Origin: Boesenbergia rotunda
Taxonomy: Eukaryota > Streptophyta > Magnoliopsida > Zingiberales > Zingiberaceae
Reading direction: 5' to 3'
Length of the DNA: 64,000 nt
Assembly: GCA_024364735.1 (NCBI GenBank)
Contig: JAGFNQ010010088.1
Span: 186,001 to 250,000 of the forward strand
Shown: positions 35,101 through 42,370 of the stretch, in pieces
How the letters are laid out: the number at the start of each line of letters is the position of its first letter
How positions within the stretch are numbered: position 1 is the stretch's first letter
The notes under the pieces: generated by a model
The model's database searches: none
The model's input: only the letters and a program-made list of their open reading frames with translations
Told to the model about the DNA's origin: nothing
Program-made: the position numbers and the translations under genes

Positions 35101-38100
35101 CTTGCAAGGCAGCCAGCTCGACCTCCTTGTTTTTCAAGGGCAATTGAGTCTGATTGTGAGCTGCGGCTGACTCCTTCAGCTGCCTCCGAAGACCCGTCGC
35201 CTCAGTGGTTTTCTTGTCTAAGTCAGAGCGGGTTCGAGCATTACGAGTCTCCAGGATTTTCTTCTCGCCTTCCAAGTGTCCCACCCGATGGGCCAGGCGT
35301 TCCCCTTCCACGGCGGCCTGAGCCATGGCACGCTGTTCTTCCTCGGAGCGAGCTTCCAAGTCGGATGACTGGAGCCTCAAGGCGGTTATCTCCGATCGTA
35401 ATTGATCTCGACCTTCATCACCCGGAGGAACCACACAGGTGGCCAGCTTATCCTCTAGCTCTTTCACTTTCCATTCAGCCGCGCGGCGTTCCCTGATGTT
35501 GACGATTAACGCCCGACTGACCGCTTGGCTCGCCGACCAATGCTGCAAGATGGGATTAATACCATAGGCATTTACATAAACGGCCAAGCAGAGGAAGGAT
35601 GTACCTGAGTCGAGTCTAGGAAGAAACTGTCGGCTAGACTCATGGGATTCGTCACGGTGGCTATAGCTTGACCCTGATCCCAGCTGGAGGCCAGATGGCC
35701 ATGCAAGTTAAGGGGTTGAGGTTGAACTATCCGAGTCAGTACGGTCGCTGACGGGACGTCGATGTCCAGTGTTGCTCGGGGAGGTGAACGCATCGACAAG
35801 AGAGCCTCCACCGCAGTGACGCTTGCAGCACCCGTCGAAGGCACCTGTCGAGATGGTGCGGTGCCCGAGGTGGAAGCCCCAGAAGGGAGTACTGTGGAAG
35901 GAGGAGCCATGGCTCCCAAGCGAGGGGTAGGCGGAGTCGACCCCTGAGTACCGGATGGGGGTTGAGCCGGGGCAGACGCTAGTACCCGAGTACCGGGCGC
36001 AGCTGGTTCGGGTTGAGCGGTCGGTGTAGAGGTGGGGGACGTACCCGGGGAAATAAGCAGCCGGCGACGTTTCCTGACTAAGCCCTCGGGGTCCGGCTGC
36101 TCTACCTCAGCCTCTCCTGTTGGTCCTGCAGATCCCTCGTCTACGACTTGGGGGGTCTCGTCTGAATCGCCGGCTGGGAGATTTTCCCCCCGAGCCTCTT
36201 CCCCGACTGCCGGTCGCTCAGGAGCGGGGGCAACATTCACTGGAAGTACGGCCCGCTCTGCCGTTAGCCAGGTAGCCAAAGCCTCCATGGCTGCTTCCTC
36301 CCGAGCCATTACATCGCCGACCCGAGCCCTATACATTGTCTCAGCTGCAACAAGGAGAGAATTTTAGTTAGCATTAACCTGCCGACCAACCAAGTAGAGA
36401 CTTACCAAGGGTGCCGGGCAGCTCTGCTGGGACTTGGCTCAGCTTGAACAAATACAACATGCTGTCAGTCAGCAGCTTGCCCGCGTGATATCGGGTCCCA
36501 CCGAGCTGTGAGAAGGCCAGTTGATAGCCCGGGTCCGAGCGGAGGTTTTTGGGCAGTTGGGGCGGGTTTGGAAGGTCTTCCACCCACACGGTGGGCCAGG
36601 TCGGGGGGGGAGTCGTCTGGATATAAAAAAAAAGTGGGATTTCCAACCTTTGTTGGAGGAAGGGACTTTTTCTAAAAAGGCTGAGTTAATACGGGCTTGG
36701 AAATAGAAGTTCCCGGGCTCCTGCTTCTTGAGATAGTAGAAGTAATTAAAAACCCGGGGTGTGAGGGGAATTTCATGGGCGGTAAAAACGATTACTGTAC
36801 CGCACAAGATCCTGATTGAGTTTGGGGCTAATTGAGACAAGGACGCCTGGAAATACCGACAGACCTCCCGAAAGAACGGATGGAGTGGGAAACGTAAGCC
36901 GGCTAGCAACTGGTCGGAGAAGATGGTGAAGTAATTCATGGGGGGTTCATGTGGCCGACCCCGACGGTCGGGGAGGGCCATGGGGTGGTCTTCGGGAATG
37001 CTTAGTCTATGCGTAAAGTTTCCAACTGGCCCAAGCTCAGTGAAGAGCGAGTCGTTACGTACCACGGCTCAGGGGGTGCGGATGACTCGGCCATCGAGAC
37101 AAGGTCAGGAAATATGAAACAAAGACTCGGGAGGTAGAAAGAGTACCTAGGGACGAGGTTCACCGGAAACACTGTTCGCCGGAAATCGAGGATGTTGACG
37201 GTAGAGGTCGGACAAGAAAGGAATAAAGAGACAGGAGGCGAGGACGGAAGGGATGAAAGTGAAGAGGTGGGACTATTTATACCGGGACCACAACAACAAG
37301 GGCCGTTGGATATCGAAGGAGGAAAAGGCGGGATGCAATCCGGGTCGTCCATCCCCTGCTCCTTCCCAAGGCTACGAAACTCTGCTCTGACAACACTCCC
37401 GCCATGCCGATGATGCCTCGATGTCGGAGAATCCAGTCGAGAGGCGACGCGTGCCCTTGCATTAATGTATGATTTGACAAAAGATACGGCATTTAAGAGA
37501 GAAGATTAGGAGTACGAAGCGATGCCCGAGAACGCGAAACGTAGCTCGGCCGACCGGGCCAAGAGTCTAGTCATTCGGGCCCGGAGCCTCCTTCGACTAG
37601 ACTTGAAGGGGAGGCTTGTGATCCGGTCAGGTGGTTTTTTAGAGGAGGGTTGGAGGCCCGGTCGGGTTCGATGGAGAATAACCTGGGTCGGGTGAGACCG
37701 CTCGGGGTCAGTTACCCGAGGTCTGCCACTCGGGGTCAGTCACTCGAGGTCGGCCACTCGGGGTCAGTCACCCGAGGTCTGCCACTCGGGGTCAGTCACC
37801 CGAGGTCGGCCACTCGGGGTCAGTCACCCGAGGTCGGCCACTCGGGGTCAGTCACCCGAGGTCGTCCACTCGGGGTCAGTCACCCGAGGTCGGCCACTCG
37901 GGGTCAGTCACCCGAGGTCTGCCATTCGGGGTCAGTCACCCGAGGTCTGCCACTCAACTCGATTGTCTCTAGCCGAACGCCCCGAGTTAGCCCCACGCGT
38001 AGAGACTTATGACCCGGACTCACCCAGCCGACCCAGGGTGACAGACCCTGGGCGACCGAACCAGAGTGAGTGAAGGGTCGCAGCAGCAGTAAAGATCCTC

Positions 38101-39891
38101 CGAATCCCCCCAGTGTCAGAAGGGGATTTCTGACATAATCATGACCTGACAGAGCCGCCAACATTAATTGAGGACTGAGGGGACAACCTGGACAGACTGG
38201 CAGACGGCTGTGTCAGCCTCATAAAGCTACCAGAGCTGCCGGTTGTGCAGTCTGACAACTGACTCATCCTTAATGAGATGGGACGTCTCTGACATGGCAG
38301 AGGGCTTTCCTTCCCCTATATAAACCCCATTTGAGCCTCAGAGAAAGGATCGCTGCCAATTTGCAACCACAACAATACTTTGTGAGCTCCATTTCGGTCC
38401 GAGCCGAGCGATTTGAGTCTCTACCCTCATCTAAGCCCGACCCCCCGAGTCATAGCAGACCGGGTCGTCTTGGTCAGACCGAGTCATCCGAGTTAGACCG
38501 GTCTTCGCTTGTCGACGGGATCAGGTAGTTCATATATTAAGCTTTAAAAAAACAGCAAATGCTAACTTACTAATGTCGTAAATGTACTATCATACAAAAT
38601 TAATAATTATACCTGAAAATTAATAGTCAAGTCGGAAAAAAGCAACAAATGTAGTAGCCTATAAATAAAAAAAAATTATACCTAAAATGAGTCACAATTA
38701 ATCATAAATATTCAAACAAAAAATATAAAATTGTTGATAATAAGATTGCCAGCCACGTCAAGAATTAGCCGGTCGCGACCACAAATTGTCGGTTGCGGTC
38801 GAACATGACTGACCCTGGCCAGAACTGGCAAGGCCACGACCACACAATGCCGGTCGCGGTTGGCCATGGCCGGTCGCGGCCAAAACTAGCCAAGCCTCGA
38901 CCAGACATGGCGGGCCGGCTAGATTGCACCGACTGTGGCCAGACCGCGCCGGCAATGGCCAGATCTAGCCGACTGCAGCCAGACCGTGTCGCCACTTGCC
39001 AGATATAGTCGGACGCGGCCAGATCTGGCCGGCAACGGGGAGAGGGGTGTAATGGAGGAGTGTGTATCTTCACCAGAGAATGAGACGGCGACGGAAAGGG
39101 GGTCGAAGCACGGAGTCATTGTTGGAGGGAGCAGATCGCGCACGTGAACGAAATTAGGGCTTAACCCTATTTTTGTTCACAAATTTCCAACAGAAATTAT
39201 ATTCCATTAAATAAATTTTCGTCGGAAAATCTAGCTATATCCCGACGGAATTATAATTCCATCGGAAAATATTCCCGAATTAGAATTCCGTCAATAAATA
39301 CATCATTCACGTGGATAAAATTCATTTGAATTAGTATTCCGTCGAAAATCACTGACAGATTTATTTTTCCGTCGATTATAATTCTATCAGTATTGTTGAT
39401 ATTTCTTGCAGTGATTAGTGCTAATGACTCAATGTTTTGTAGGGATTAAACCCTCTAATGTTCATTTTTGCAATCATCGCGAATGCAACCTACGTGGGAA
39501 GGTTCTTTAATTTCTGACACTAATTATATATACGATGAGTTCTTACGAGTAAAATATATATCGAAAAAATTATCATGATGTGGATGCTGCAGCATACTCG
39601 TAAGAAGCGTGGACTGGGAAAGAATCAAAGCTAATGCGCCTTGGCTGCTGGATGCAATAGTTTGCGTGTTACTGGATCTATTTGTATCCTTAATTTATAT
39701 ATGATCGATCGATCGATTAATTAAGATTTATGTTATTAAAATTCTTAATAGGTCATGCATGCCTTAACTGGTGTTCTAAACAGATCATGACCCAATTTGT
39801 GTACTACAAGTTTGGTTGCAGGAAAGAACAGTGGAGCGAAGAGGAGGAAGAAGACGCCGCAGTGAAGGAAATTAAGGTTCTTATAGCTTAA
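17115..39891 (+). CDS. PQ-loop repeat membrane protein (vacuolar basic amino acid transporter-like)
   Basis: Twelve exons join in frame to a 395-aa protein: 17115-17353, 17434-17476, 17558-17584, 17657-17761, 17841-17971, 18037-18208, 18888-18971, 19044-19151, 19242-19262, 39443-39501, 39593-39683, 39784-39891. All introns have GT and AG ends. Two PQ-loop motifs are visible, EIPQLVTNF (Pro55-Gln56) and RLPQIYLN (Pro298-Gln299), each at the end of a membrane helix pair; hydrophobic segments give about seven helices. The acidic loop between them has a Glu run and DEDDDDD. Relatives such as yeast Ypq1 export Lys/Arg from the vacuole; transport of basic amino acids at the tonoplast is inferred from that. 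An upstream in-frame Met at 16971 was rejected because it borders a SINE and family members start close to the KKPCVRW motif. The ninth intron is 20,180 bp and full of transposons, yet no exon is damaged. Confidence 0.92.
18209..18887 (+). other. Intron 6 of the PQ-loop gene
   Basis: 679 bp between GTAAGT and AG. AT-rich with no feature I can identify. Confidence 0.8.
19488..20466 (+). repeat. 5' LTR of the old gypsy element
   Basis: Runs from TGATCC to about GGATAA directly before the PBS-like AATTTGGCGC. It is about 979 bp. A TATATAG motif is present near 20220. The ORFs inside it are not genes. Confidence 0.75.
20514..22481 (+). pseudogene. Gag-protease pseudogene of the old gypsy element
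   Basis: The frame starting at the Met of MEDPNRVMMTVTPEEYELL is homologous to the intact gag-pro at 25925. The Retrotrans_gag region is at about 20850-21370 and the retropepsin motif VDTGSSVNILY at about 22011. Several in-frame stops match sense codons in the intact relative through C to T change: CAG to TAG in LH-stop-YPEG, CAA to TAA in ALK-stop-GPKE, CGA to TGA in FF-stop-SL, CAG to TAG in ANY-stop-VHRT. This fits long-term decay of methylated DNA. The last recognisable pol residues lie just before 22566. Confidence 0.88.
22815..24238 (-). pseudogene. TNP2-like CACTA transposase pseudogene
   Basis: Minus-strand fragments in order carry hallmarks of the plant TNP2 (Transposase_21) family. 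24238-23972: LNMKAEHYFSERCYDEI and KLIRHLDFLAEKIDCC. 23881-23405: YYFPLMARFQRLNASVATA, RNVRLGLSAYGFQPFD, WPVILTPHNLSPWMCM and the following PKYKIDIFLQPLITELNELW. 23381-23034: LSGWSTVGKLACPYC. 23000-22815: HIEKNFFDNVFKTMMN. The pieces sit in different frames and are broken by stops, so the gene is dead. TNP2 normally binds the CACTA ends and catalyses excision. It is the only recognisable coding part of the CACTA element. Confidence 0.85.
24239..24942 (-). other. CACTA-derived DNA, upstream of the transposase
   Basis: AT-rich sequence between the TNP2 relic and the large gypsy element. Short TNP2-like fragments may continue to about 24450 but I could not place them with confidence. Confidence 0.5.
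25020..25316 (+). repeat. 28-bp tandem repeats in the 5' LTR
   Basis: About ten units of the type gtcggccactcggggtcagt followed by cacccgag. The matching array in the 3' LTR (37689-37957) has one unit fewer, which accounts for the whole 28-bp length difference between the LTRs. The 116-aa ORF across it is an artefact of the repeat. Confidence 0.9.
25674..25681 (+). promoter_or_regulatory. TATA box of the Tat-type LTR promoter
   Basis: TATATAAA preceded by CCCC, about 200 bp before the LTR end. The same box is at 38317-38324 in the 3' LTR. Confidence 0.75.
25885..25900 (+). other. Primer binding site of the Tat-type element
   Basis: TGGCGCCGTCTGTGGG lies 4 bp after the 5' LTR. It is a PBS-type sequence common next to Tat LTRs; I do not assign the tRNA. 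Confidence 0.75.
25925..27889 (+). CDS. Gag-protease polyprotein of the Tat-type element
   Basis: A 654-aa frame from the Met of MSDSNRRPVMLSQEDLDLL, chosen because it is the first Met after the PBS; the open frame itself extends back into the LTR. The Retrotrans_gag domain is at about residues 100-280 (FLTTLAGPAQRWFDRLP, SLNLFNMKQGSKESLKAY). A Cys/His segment (YCSFHNSHIHDFQDC) stands where a nucleic-acid-binding knuckle is expected. An Arg/Gly-rich stretch follows, then an aspartic protease with VDTGSSVNILY near residue 504 and ILGRPTLNEF. Gag builds the particle and the protease processes the polyproteins. Its stop TGA overlaps the ATG of the pol ORF by 4 nt (ATGA at 27886-27889). The frame is intact. 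Confidence 0.9.
   Translation: MSDSNRRPVMLSQEDLDLLVEARARKLAAEQQAAARLTQEGPTEPLARPGTEGGARQGDSPVFHPALFRPAEGAGQSDPHEASSNHARTSKGKAPLVQVPTELTGCPFSNQVLQEPLPKHFRPFSIPEYGGVTDPEEHLKKFENAALLHQYSDGIKCWAFLTTLAGPAQRWFDRLPEGSIRNFTDFKRVFLQHFASSKRHYKTSLNLFNMKQGSKESLKAYIRRFNQVALDVPTATPEVLVSAFAQGLQEGEFFRSLIRKPPKDFESLLGKASKYVDVEEAQAARRPEVRPTPKAPQHHQRSVLPGGPLRSPRAAGHRQGTERGIVQQVAQGCFPSRWQPYCSFHNSHIHDFQDCWQAGRGRSRAGRGSTVRAHQGGGRGRGRGSPSQSESPARPIAPTARQLFQTPSSPGRGNASEEQANQQNAVHGSINVISGGPTYGDSNRARKSQVRRLDIYQVGCSSTQAQGPQISFGPSNLQGIEVPHDDALVITAIIANYQVHRTIVDTGSSVNILYLEAFKQLQIETTELQPVATPLFGFTGNEVQPLGQIKLAISLGEEPLRRTRWSTFLVVDAPSAYNAILGRPTLNEFRAVTSTFYLKVKFPVGDRVGEAKGDQKVARRCYVDDVRVEVGKACRTTPASCNMVQSSQPSPGTR
27886..31066 (+). 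CDS. Pol (RT, RNase H, integrase) of the Tat-type element, frame broken twice
   Basis: The first 785-aa frame runs 27886-30243. It holds the RT with WRVCIDFRDLNKACPKDHYP and the catalytic YVDD near residue 223, the RT-connected RNase H (QPVYFFGHSLKEAECRYTTL), a second RNase H-like domain starting IYVDGSVTRAGSGVG near residue 497, and the integrase zinc finger (H..H and CLSCQKY) near residues 715-760. One G is missing near 30183 compared with the duplicate copy at 32431, which shifts the frame. The integrase core continues in the frame of 30099-30776 (MDIVGPFP, VSDNGRQF, NGQAEVANRE, the D-D-E triad). One T is missing near 30773 and the C-terminal part is at 30809-31066. No chromodomain is present. 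Both indels are absent from the second copy, so they may be sequence errors. Confidence 0.88.
29493..31738 (+). repeat. Duplicated 2.25-kb segment, copy 1
   Basis: From the middle of the second RNase H-like domain through integrase into a 145-bp repeat array. Nearly identical to 31740-33987. It ends in 'gtgggtta' directly before the N at 31739. Confidence 0.92.
31143..31738 (+). repeat. 145-bp tandem repeat array after integrase, copy 1
   Basis: Four full units and the start of a fifth, each with 'aagttataagtggg...cccacgcacccaccgg' and 'gacggtgtccagactcttgc'. The units correspond one to one with those at 33391-34110. ORFs of 60-190 aa on both strands here are repeat translations. Confidence 0.9.
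31739..31739. other. Ambiguous base N at the junction of two identical segments
   Basis: The only N in the window. It sits exactly between copy 1 (ends 31738) and copy 2 (starts 31740) of the 2.25-kb duplication. Confidence 0.98.
31740..33987 (+). repeat. Duplicated 2.25-kb segment, copy 2
   Basis: Starts at the same RNase H codon as 29493 and extends to the point in the repeat array where copy 1 stops; the sequence then carries on without a break. Single-base differences lie mostly in short homopolymers. Confidence 0.92.
32034..33314 (+). CDS. Integrase and pol C-terminus, second copy
   Basis: A 426-aa open frame carrying the HHCC zinc finger, the full D-D-E integrase core (WGMDIVGPFP, SDNGRQF, GQAEVANRE) and the C-terminal part ending WSAIHLRMYREES. 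It repeats the sequence of copy 1 but without the two single-base losses at 30183 and 30773. The RNase H part just upstream (31762-31986) is cut by a missing G near 31951, which copy 1 has. Most likely the same genomic stretch assembled twice. Confidence 0.85.
   Translation: MMVAQVERETEMEIGGDWRTPFIAYLKEGTLPDHPEQARTLKIRAARFTLIGDTLYKRGFAQPLLRCLGEEEADYVLREIHLGSCGNHSGGRSMARKVLLAGYFWPTLQRDAQKLVLSCLSCQKYQNLSHRPVEMLRASTVSCPFDQWGMDIVGPFPRAAGQKKFLLVAVDYFSKWIEAEALTRITEPTVKKFLWQNILCRYGIPHKLVSDNGRQFQGRMIREWCREFGIKQAFTSVAYPQSNGQAEVANREILRGLRAKLDQVGGSWVDELPGVLWALRTTPKEGSGCTPFQLVYGSEAVVPMEVGCESDRRHLYGEDNAEKRRVELDLIEEVRAKAIVRMTAYQQRMRHQYNQKVIPRRFQVGDKVWKRIKPVGEVGKLEPQWSGPFLVVKAFGSGAYYLQDAQGKQLGRPWSAIHLRMYREES
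33391..34110 (+). repeat. 145-bp tandem repeat array after integrase, copy 2
   Basis: Five units starting at 33391, 33536, 33681, 33826 and 33971. GC-rich with repeated cggtcgggcgtgg. Located in the 3' non-coding region of the element. Confidence 0.9.
34136..34432 (+). repeat. 36-bp tandem repeats downstream of the 145-bp array
   Basis: About eight units of the type gagcatcaatcgccgagtcc followed by gggtgccgacccgacc. ORFs on both strands with Arg-rich periodic translations come from this array. Confidence 0.88.
34433..34744. other. Spacer in the gypsy 3' region
   Basis: Non-coding as far as I can see. It lies between the 36-bp repeats and the end of the antisense gene and may contain its 3' UTR. 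Confidence 0.5.
34745..37094 (-). CDS. Three-exon antisense gene inside the Tat-type element (putative gypsy-type transposon domain plus coiled coil)
   Basis: Minus-strand exons 37094-36406, 36344-35605 and 35542-34745. The introns are 61 and 62 bp with GTAAGT...TTGCAG and GTACAT...TTGCAG ends, and the phases fit at both junctions. Exon 1 starts MAESSAPPEP and contains RFPLHPFFREVCRYFQ and LAPNSIRILCGTVIVF, the pattern of the Pfam 'putative gypsy type transposon' domain (PF04195). Exon 2 is Pro/Ser/Thr-rich with a basic RKRRR cluster, possibly a nuclear signal. Exon 3 is a long Glu/Arg/Lys coiled coil (KVKELEDKLATC, ALRLQSSDLEARSEEEQRA). The spliced length is about 740 codons. Two single-base shifts break exon 1: near 37060 and in the A/T run near 36628. 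Extra antisense ORFs are known in plant Tat elements; the role is unknown. Confidence 0.8.
37274..37281 (-). promoter_or_regulatory. TATA box of the antisense gene
   Basis: The minus strand reads TATAAATA, preceded by GGTCCCGG and followed by GTCCCACC, 180 nt upstream of the antisense start codon at 37094. The GC-rich setting makes the match stand out. Confidence 0.65.
37600..37616 (+). other. Polypurine tract of the Tat-type element
   Basis: AGACTTGAAGGGGAGGC immediately before the 3' LTR. Confidence 0.8.
37619..38523 (+). repeat. 3' LTR of the Tat-type element
   Basis: 905 bp, near-identical to 24948-25880 but with one fewer 28-bp unit. It is followed by the target duplication GGTAG (38524-38528). 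Confidence 0.92.
38524..39413 (-). other. Right part of the CACTA element with GC-rich degenerate repeats
   Basis: Between the gypsy 3' LTR and the CACTA right end. 38755-39030 is a dense run of short degenerate repeats of the kind (g)gccagatctggccgg and ggtcgcggcca. 39180-39413 has CCGACGG/CCGTCGG subterminal motifs, then the TIR. Minus-strand ORFs in the GC-rich block have no recognisable domain. Confidence 0.7.
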
Positions 39892-40281
39892 GGATCGAGG
39901 GGATTTAATTACTGAATTGAAGTTGCGTCCTGTCTTCTTTTTCTATTATTATCTATGCATGGTTTTGTTTTCTGTTGATTGACGATCGAGGAAATTAATA
40001 AGATGGATTGTATTCATCATAATAAAGAGTTTCAAAAAAGTAGACGATAAATGAATCAGTTGACAGTGCCACCACCATCCATCACCAAGTCTAGGCACCA
40101 ACAAAAAGACAAGCTGACAAATAGATTCTCCAGTGTTTCAGTTCGATTCTGCCATGCCATTAACTCTGCCTCCAATCCATTTCTTGACTGTTCTCTCGTT
40201 TAAAAGTACCGTAGCCCAACACCCCTTCCTTTCCCTCTTCAAACCCTCTCCTTTCTTTCTTCAAATCCTTCTTAATCAATC

Positions 40282-41065
40282 ATGGCCTGTCCTTCCAAGC
40301 CGTCGCCAGCCGGCAGCGGCCGGCGGCTCTCCGACTTGCTGGCGGAGCGACAGGAGCCCTTCTTGTTGGACCTCTACCTCATTGAGAAAGGTCACCATGA
40401 GAGGCTGACCAGAAAGCATGGCCTCGGAAGGAGGGGCACATTTCAGCTCCTCAAGTGCATGCTCACCAAGTTTCTCCATGGGAAAGCCTTGAAATGGGGC
40501 AAGAAAAAGGTCGTCCTTCCCTTGCACCACCTATCTTCTCCTGTCTCTGTGGATGAGTCGAAGCAGCTCAGCCCTGTCTCTGTTCTTGACCTGCACTCCA
40601 GTGGAGATGACTCTCCTGCTCATTTAAATTCCAGTAAGCTTGTCGTCAAGATTTAGAGATTCAGTTGTTGTACTATCTCATCATCATCTCTCTCCCTCTC
40701 TCTCTATGGCAGACGCACAAGAGATAAAAGATTTTAATGTCTTCCAAGAGTTTATTGATCTTGGTTGCTGTCCGACCTTCGCCAACCCGGTTGCTGACTC
40801 AGGGAGACAATTTGATGAGGCAGAGGAACTTGTGTTGAACACTGAGAAGGATGACAAAAGCATCACACATTGCCATGGAAGTTTTGCCCATGAGATTGCT
40901 GATGAGACTCTCCTCCACTTGACCTCTACAGAGATGTACAATACCAGGAGGAAATGGTATGAGTTCCAACCTCATGTGAGGGAGATTGGATTTGATTTAG
41001 AAGAAGTAATTTTCCATGATATCAGAGAAGATGTAATCCTAGAGATGCTAGGCATTTTGGTGTAG
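40282..41065 (+). CDS. DUF4378/TRM-like protein (tentative)
   Basis: Two exons, 40282-40633 and 40713-41065, with a 79-bp GTAAGC...GGCAG intron and compatible phase, give 234 aa. The N-terminus has RRLSDLLAERQEPFLLDLYL, followed by a basic stretch (KALKWGKKK) and a conserved PVSVLDLHSSGDDSP motif. The C-terminus has RKWYEFQPHVREIGFDLEEV and ends in an acidic helix (IREDVILEML). This arrangement resembles small members of the plant DUF4378 family that includes TRM proteins, which recruit TON1 to cortical microtubules. That function is inference. Both exons are open and codon use looks normal. An AC-rich 5' flank precedes the start, with no clear TATA box. The gene lies 390 bp after the PQ-loop gene in the same direction. 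Confidence 0.65.
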
Positions 41066-42081
41066 GTGTGTAGGAGGTTACTTAAAAAGTACACATAATG
41101 CAGCTTTTGCATGGTTTCAGAAATATAATGATAGCTAATGAAGGGACCACAAAATCACTCTCAGAATGCATTCAAAATATGGTAGGTGTCTACTCTTATC
41201 ATTGAAGTCTCAACCACCAGGCACATATATACAGTGCATGCCACAGCAAACAGATTGGCTTCTTGATGAGCAAATGAAGTAACTTGTAATTAAAGACTCA
41301 ATGACTGCACTTGCTCTTTTCATGCACTTTCTCATTGAATTAGATGTCACAGAGTCACCATTGAATGAGACACTAATTAATGCTCAGATTTGGAGTAGTA
41401 GAAGTTGCTGTTGAGCATGATCTTTATCACGGAATTCTCGATACCACACCTGCGTTAAGCTTGGTGATTCAGAGATTAGAAAAAGTAGCAGTAAATATAT
41501 CAGTTTTTTCTCCTAATGATTGGCTAAATTTTATTCAGTTAGCTTTATTCTCTTTGTCCTTCAAAACCATATAATTCTATAACAACTTTTTTAAACTAGT
41601 CAACGAGTCCCATGATTATTCTCCTTAATAAGGCATATAATTAATGCAAAAGTTGCTTCAAGGATTAGAAACTGTCACATCTTGAACAAGGTAAGCATGT
41701 TCCTATGAGTAAAATAACACTTGCAACTTTCAAAATGGCTGAGTACCAGAAGGCAAAGCTTCCCACCAAACTACAAATTATGTATTTAAAAAGGGTTGAC
41801 ATTTTAAGATGTTTGGGTAGGTTAATGCAGACAAAATAGCTAAGTTCTAAGTGAATAATAAAAGCAACAACAAGTCTGATTGAAGACAGGCATAGGTTTG
41901 GTGTGAAATGATAACAGTGAACGTTTCAATTTATTGCGTCTTCAGAAACAAGCATGCTTTGTGGAATATCATGTTTTGAGGCTAGTCATTCCAAGAGTTT
42001 CTTGAAGAATGAAGACCCTCGATCAATGGTGAATTGTAACAATGATTTGCCAAATCAATGAGATGACTCTAGCCTATTGCT
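41066..42081. other. Intergenic region
   Basis: About 1 kb without a supported gene. The 64-aa ORF at 41380 has no recognisable content. On the minus strand, 41960-42060 could hold residual 3' sequence of the GRF pseudogene, cut off by the copia insertion, but the match is weak. Confidence 0.5.
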
Positions 42082-42086
42082 CAAAT

Positions 42087-42337
42087 TGTTGCCGTGACAA
42101 GAGAAATAAAAGAAGCTTGAGAAGGAAATATATGCTACGGGGACAAGAGAGAACACAAAAGCCTTTTTAATTGATGATTAATGAAAAGGAACATAGCCTA
42201 TTTATAGGCTTTTACAGCTGAATAATTCAACCATTATCTCCTAAAACTACTCAATAGGCAAAAGAATAGGCAAAAGACTAGGACAAACCAAAGACTCGGA
42301 CTATTGACCAAAACCTCCAAAGAGATAAATCTTCTCA
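42087..42337 (-). repeat. 3' LTR of the copia element
   Basis: 251 bp. It contains a TATTTATAGG box near its middle on the plus strand (CCTATAAATA on the minus strand), the likely promoter in minus orientation. A polypurine tract (minus strand CAGTTTAAGGGAGGG) adjoins at 42338-42352. Confidence 0.9.
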
Positions 42338-42370
42338 CCCTCCCTTAAACTGAAATATGTAGAAATCAGT

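Larger units (their letters stand above)
24948..38523 (+). mobile_element. Full-length Tat-type Ty3/gypsy retrotransposon with antisense gene
   Basis: A 13.6-kb element with LTRs of 933 and 905 bp (TGATCC...GGATCA), target duplication GGTAG at 24943-24947 and 38524-38528, a PBS after the 5' LTR and a polypurine tract before the 3' LTR. Order: gag-pro, pol with RT, RNase H, a second RNase H-like domain and integrase without a chromodomain, tandem repeats, an antisense spliced gene, 3' LTR. The extra RNase H-like domain and lack of a chromodomain point to the Tat lineage. The LTRs differ mainly by one 28-bp repeat unit, so it is a young insertion. About 2.25 kb of its length is probably an assembly duplication (see 29493-33987). 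Confidence 0.92.
19338..39413 (-). mobile_element. CACTA (En/Spm) DNA transposon hosting nested gypsy elements
   Basis: The left end is CACTACTAGAAATTTC and the right end, read on the other strand, is CACTGCAAGAAATATC. Both are flanked by the 3-bp target duplication ATT (19335-19337 and 39414-39416), which is the CACTA signature. Subterminal DNA on both sides repeats CCGACGAA/CCGTCGG-type motifs. Inside are a decayed TNP2-like transposase on the minus strand and two Tat-type gypsy insertions. Without the gypsy DNA the CACTA part is only about 3.4 kb, so much of the original element is missing. It sits wholly inside intron 9 of the PQ-loop gene. Confidence 0.9.
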
